NCBI GenBank assembly: GCA_964543475.1
Contig: CAZIYJ010000001.1
Coordinates: 818,370 to 882,369 of the forward strand
DNA from: JAYSYM01 sp964543475
Lineage (GTDB): Bacteria > Bdellovibrionota > Bdellovibrionia > Bdellovibrionales > JAMPXM01
Direction: 5' to 3'
DNA: 64,000 nt
Shown: positions 61,115-64,000 of the stretch, in pieces
Numbering within the stretch: position 1 is the stretch's first letter
Layout: every line of letters begins with the position of its first letter
The notes under the pieces: generated by a model
The model's database searches: none
What the model saw: only the letters and a program-made list of their open reading frames with translations
What the model was told of the DNA's origin: nothing
Position numbers and translations under genes: made by a program

Positions 61115-62848
61115 ATGAAATGGTCAAAATCGTTCTTATTCACTCTCAAAGAAGCTCCTACCGACGCTGAAATCCCAAGTCATCAGCTAATGGTTCGCGC
61201 AGGAATGATAAAAAAGGTTGCTCCAGGTATTTATACTTACGGGACTCTAGCGCTTCGCTCGATTCGCAAGTTTGAACAAATTATTCGCGAAGAACTCAAC
61301 AAGCGTGATTGCCAAGAAGTTCTAATGCCAATGGTTCATCCCGCTGAGCTCTGGAAAGAGACTGGCCGCTGGACAAAAATGGGAGCAGGCCTTTTAAAAT
61401 TCAAAAATAGAAACGACCACGAGTTCTGTCTTGGTGCGACTCACGAAGAAGTCATCACGGACTACGTTCGCCATAATCTAAAAAGCTACCGAAGCATGCC
61501 GCAAAACCTTTATCAAATTCAGACAAAGTATCGCGATGAGACTCGTCCTCGCTTTGGCTTGATGCGCGGTCGTGAGTTCATCATGAAAGACGCTTACAGT
61601 TTTGATACTGACGAGCAGGGTGCGCTGAAGAGCTACGATTCAATGTACGACGCTTACAAAGCTATTTTCACTCGACTTGGTTTAAATTTTAGAATCGTGC
61701 AGGCAGATGCGGGAGCAATTGGCGGCAGTAAAACTCATGAGTTCCAAGTTCTAGCCGACGCCGGTGAAGATCAACTCATGGTCTGCGACAAAACTGATTT
61801 CGCTGCCAACATCGAAGTTTGCCCAGCGATCGATGCTGAGCCTCATGTATCAACTGAAGCTCCAAAGCCCATGGAGGAGTTTGAAACAAAAGGTCTTAAA
61901 CAAATCTCAACTCTCTCAAAGGCACTCAACATTCCTGAGCGTGAGCTGGTGAAGACCCTCTATTTCTCAGCCAATGACGGAACCAACCCGCAAGACCAAG
62001 AGTTAAAGCCGGTCGCCGTTTGTTTGAGAGGTTCAGATGAATTGAATCCGATTAAACTAAAAAACATTCTTGGAATGGCCGCTGAACCTCTTTTATTAAC
62101 TGATGACGAAGTGAACAAGACCACTGGCGCATACCCGGGAAGCTGCGGCCCTGTCGGGCTCAATATTCCGATCTATCTTGATAATGGAGTGAAGGGCCTA
62201 AAAAACTTTATCGTCGGCGCAAACAAAAATGGTTTTCATTTAAAGAACGTAAACATTGATCGCGATTTCAAACCAACGAAGATTGCCGATTTACGCAAAG
62301 CACGCGAGGGAGATCAGTCACCAGCAGATAAAGCTGGCCGATTAAAATCTTTCCGGGGCATCGAAGTTGGACACGTCTTTTATCTCGGAAATACTTACTC
62401 AAAAGCTATGGGCGCAACTTTTCTTTCTCAAGATAGCCAAGAAAAACCTATCGAGATGGGTTGCTACGGGATCGGTGTTTCAAGAACAGTTCAGGCTGCT
62501 ATCGAGCAAATGCACGATAAAGACGGAATTGTTTGGCCAAAATCAATTTCTCCATTCCAAGCGCACATCTGTGTTCTTGATCCCGCAAACGAAGAAGTTC
62601 GCCAAGCATCAGAAATTATTTACCGAGACCTCAGTGCACGCGGAGTCGATGTTTTCATGGACGATCGTGACGAGCGACCAGGTGTAAAGTTTAAAGACGC
62701 CGATTTACTCGGCTTCCCAGTGCGCATCAATGTCGGTGCGCGAGGCCTAGAAAACGGCGAAGTCGAAATGATTGTTCGCAAAACAAAAGAGATGACAAAA
62801 GTGAAAGCTGAAGAAGTTTCCGAAAAAGTCGCAGCGTGGCTCGCGTGA
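61115..62848 (+). CDS. proS: Prolyl-tRNA synthetase
   Basis: 577 residues from ATG 61115 behind AAGGAA. Class II motif 1 region (PSHQLMVRAGMIKKVAPGIYTYGTLALRSI), motif 2 (KYRDETRPRFGLMRGREFIMKDAYSF), an INS editing domain (about residues 220-400) of the bacterial type, motif 3 (MGCYGIGVSRTVQAAIEQ) and the anticodon-binding domain at the end. It charges tRNA-Pro. Overlaps rlmB by four bases if that gene starts at 62845. Confidence 0.97.
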   Translation: MKWSKSFLFTLKEAPTDAEIPSHQLMVRAGMIKKVAPGIYTYGTLALRSIRKFEQIIREELNKRDCQEVLMPMVHPAELWKETGRWTKMGAGLLKFKNRNDHEFCLGATHEEVITDYVRHNLKSYRSMPQNLYQIQTKYRDETRPRFGLMRGREFIMKDAYSFDTDEQGALKSYDSMYDAYKAIFTRLGLNFRIVQADAGAIGGSKTHEFQVLADAGEDQLMVCDKTDFAANIEVCPAIDAEPHVSTEAPKPMEEFETKGLKQISTLSKALNIPERELVKTLYFSANDGTNPQDQELKPVAVCLRGSDELNPIKLKNILGMAAEPLLLTDDEVNKTTGAYPGSCGPVGLNIPIYLDNGVKGLKNFIVGANKNGFHLKNVNIDRDFKPTKIADLRKAREGDQSPADKAGRLKSFRGIEVGHVFYLGNTYSKAMGATFLSQDSQEKPIEMGCYGIGVSRTVQAAIEQMHDKDGIVWPKSISPFQAHICVLDPANEEVRQASEIIYRDLSARGVDVFMDDRDERPGVKFKDADLLGFPVRINVGARGLENGEVEMIVRKTKEMTKVKAEEVSEKVAAWLA

Positions 62849-63744
62849 AACAAACTAGATCGAAACCTCGAGGATCAAACGTAACTGCCAAAGGTACAAA
62901 GCCTGAAGAAAAACGTCAGCCACGCCATCATCGTGCAGCGAATGCCGATGCGGCTCGTTTTGCTCGCGGAGCTTCAAAAAAGCCAGCGCAGCGCGAAGTG
63001 GTGGGCGCTCCCTCTCAGCATAAAAAAGAAGGTCGCTGGGTTGTCGGAATTCACTCTTGCCGCGAAGTTTTTCGTATTCGACCGAAAGCAATTGCTGAAG
63101 TTTGGTTGCGAAATGATTTCGAGCGAAGCGAAGACCTAAAAGAATTCTCGCAAGACGCTCGTAAACATTCACTGCAAGTTCAAGAGCGAACGCCACCTCA
63201 GCTCGATGCGATCGGCCACGGTAATCAAGGCATTGTTCTCCGAGTGACTGAAGATCCAAAGATCGATTGGAAAGCCCTCGAAAAAGACGAAAAATCAGTA
63301 ATTTTGGTGCTCGACGGACTCGAAGATCCACAGAATTTAGGTTCTATCTTAAGAACCGCGTGGCTAGCGGGTGTAAAAGGTATCCTCATTCCAGAAGATC
63401 GCGCTGTCGGCCTTACAACTTCGGTTTGCAAAATCGCAAGTGGCGGCGCCGAACACGTTGCTGTTGAGCGTCACACGCAATTCGCTCAAGTTTTCAAACG
63501 ACTCAAAGATTTGGGTTTTTGGATTTACGGTTTGGCTGAAAAAGGCAAACAAACTCCCTGGGACCTAAAGATGTCTGAAAAGGTCGTTTGGGTCATCGGT
63601 GCTGAGGACACGGGCATTCGCGTAACTACGGAACGCATCTGCGACGAACTCATCCGTCTTCCACAAGTGAAAACCGGCTCGAGCTACAACGCTTCGGTTG
63701 CGACAGCGATGGCTTTAACCGAAACAATTCGTCAGCATCAGTAG
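62845..63744 (+). CDS. rlmB: 23S rRNA 2'-O-methyltransferase RlmB-type (SpoU/TrmH family)
   Basis: 299 residues from a GTG that overlaps the proS stop as GTGA; a GTG nine bases upstream is an alternative. A basic, low-complexity N-terminal tail (about 60 residues) precedes the substrate-binding domain (GIHSCREVFRIRPKAIAEVW) and the SPOUT knot domain: NLGSILRTAWLAGVKGILIP, VIGAEDTGIR and LPQVKTGSSYNASVATAMAL. The usual SLNVS of motif 3 is SYNAS here. Methylates ribose in rRNA (Gm2251-like) or a tRNA. Confidence 0.88.
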   Translation: MKQTRSKPRGSNVTAKGTKPEEKRQPRHHRAANADAARFARGASKKPAQREVVGAPSQHKKEGRWVVGIHSCREVFRIRPKAIAEVWLRNDFERSEDLKEFSQDARKHSLQVQERTPPQLDAIGHGNQGIVLRVTEDPKIDWKALEKDEKSVILVLDGLEDPQNLGSILRTAWLAGVKGILIPEDRAVGLTTSVCKIASGGAEHVAVERHTQFAQVFKRLKDLGFWIYGLAEKGKQTPWDLKMSEKVVWVIGAEDTGIRVTTERICDELIRLPQVKTGSSYNASVATAMALTETIRQHQ

Positions 63745-63830
63745 CCGTCAAATACAGGGATCCGTGAATACTTGTTAACCAGAATACCCGGATCCAAGTT
63801 TGGACCTACTGGTCCACTGGGAAATAACCT

Positions 63831-63859
63831 TTGACTGGTTGAGCGGATTTCAATAGAAA
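63831..63859 (+). promoter_or_regulatory. Predicted promoter for the tRNA-Thr operon
   Basis: TTGACT (63831-63836), 17-base spacer, TAGAAA (63854-63859), 82 bases before the tRNA. The -35 differs from TTGACA at one base and the -10 from TATAAT at two. Inverted repeats GGATCCG/CGGATCC (63758-63795) and TGGACC/GGTCCA (63801-63816) lie upstream. Confidence 0.4.
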
Positions 63860-63940
63860 TTGCGGTTACTGCAAAGAGGATACCTCTCTCAGATTTCTAA
63901 TTTACAAGATTAGCGGTCCAAGGGCGGCATAGTTCCAAGT

Positions 63941-64000
63941 GCTGACTTAGCTCAATTGGTAGAGCAGCTGATTTGTAATCAGCAGGTTGCGGGTTCGAGT
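63941..64000 (+). tRNA. tRNA-Thr(UGU), cut by the window end
   Basis: Acceptor strand GCTGACT, D arm GCTC..GAGC, anticodon stem GCTGA/TCAGC around loop TTTGTAA (anticodon TGT at positions 34-36), and TTCGAGT of the T arm. The 3' half of the T arm and acceptor lie beyond base 64000. In many bacteria a tRNA-Thr(UGU) begins a tRNA-tuf-secE-nusG cluster, which may follow. Confidence 0.93.

Overview
The window reads like a chromosomal segment of a Bdellovibrio-type bacterium (Bdellovibrionota, perhaps Pseudobdellovibrionaceae). The assignment is inferred from gene content: a Myxococcus-like gliding motility (Glt) gene set, a flagellin, many secreted and lipoprotein genes, an orphan protein resembling the N-terminal half of Bdellovibrio HNH-endonuclease proteins, cell-wall enzymes, and a compact layout with many 1-4 bp gene overlaps. 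The DNA is of middling GC content and coding density is very high. No complete insertion sequence, prophage, rRNA or CRISPR array was seen.

Layout. 1-3.9 kb: the end of a phosphonate-type ABC permease gene, small secreted proteins, a secreted HExxH protein and an SPFH protein. 4.2-13.1 kb: a tight rightward operon of seven exported proteins (VWA lipoprotein, two large TPR proteins, a TPR lipoprotein, a small secreted protein, an outer-membrane barrel and a coiled-coil protein). It matches the envelope-spanning part of the Myxococcus focal-adhesion gliding machine, with a CglB-like adhesin first. 13.2-23.4 kb: a hybrid histidine kinase, MepA endopeptidase, an asymmetric heterodimeric ABC exporter, a novel Cys-repeat protein, a lipoprotein and a subtilisin-like protease. 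23.6-30.2 kb: nuoB-nuoCD-nuoE-nuoF-nuoG-nuoI, exactly the seven peripheral-arm parts of complex I with no membrane-arm genes.

30.2-43.8 kb: a hairpin-rich intergenic stretch holding an unlisted 33-residue hydrophobic ORF whose Shine-Dalgarno sequence is sequestered; a putative Na+/H+ antiporter; UDP-xylose precursor genes (ugd, UDP-glucuronate decarboxylase); a flippase-like membrane protein; recO; a TPR-barrel/FecR pair; a GmhB-like phosphatase; and a XerC-like recombinase with an internal low-complexity insertion. 43.9-54.8 kb: a sigma54 activator without receiver, a lysozyme-fold-like secreted protein, a Lys/Ala-rich H1-like protein with acidic tail, flagellin, an alpha/beta hydrolase, ClpB, and an intergenic region with an 11-copy CATCT repeat and a palindromic element beside the HNH-less protein.

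55.0-64 kb: a run of housekeeping genes on the + strand: ribE-ribBA-ribH, an NtrY/NtrX-like two-component pair, proS, rlmB and a tRNA-Thr(UGU) cut by the window end.

The strongest leads are the gliding/adhesin operon, the 33-residue hydrophobic ORF with SD-masking hairpin (type I toxin-like), the three-copy palindrome with compensatory flanks, and the pentanucleotide repeat.
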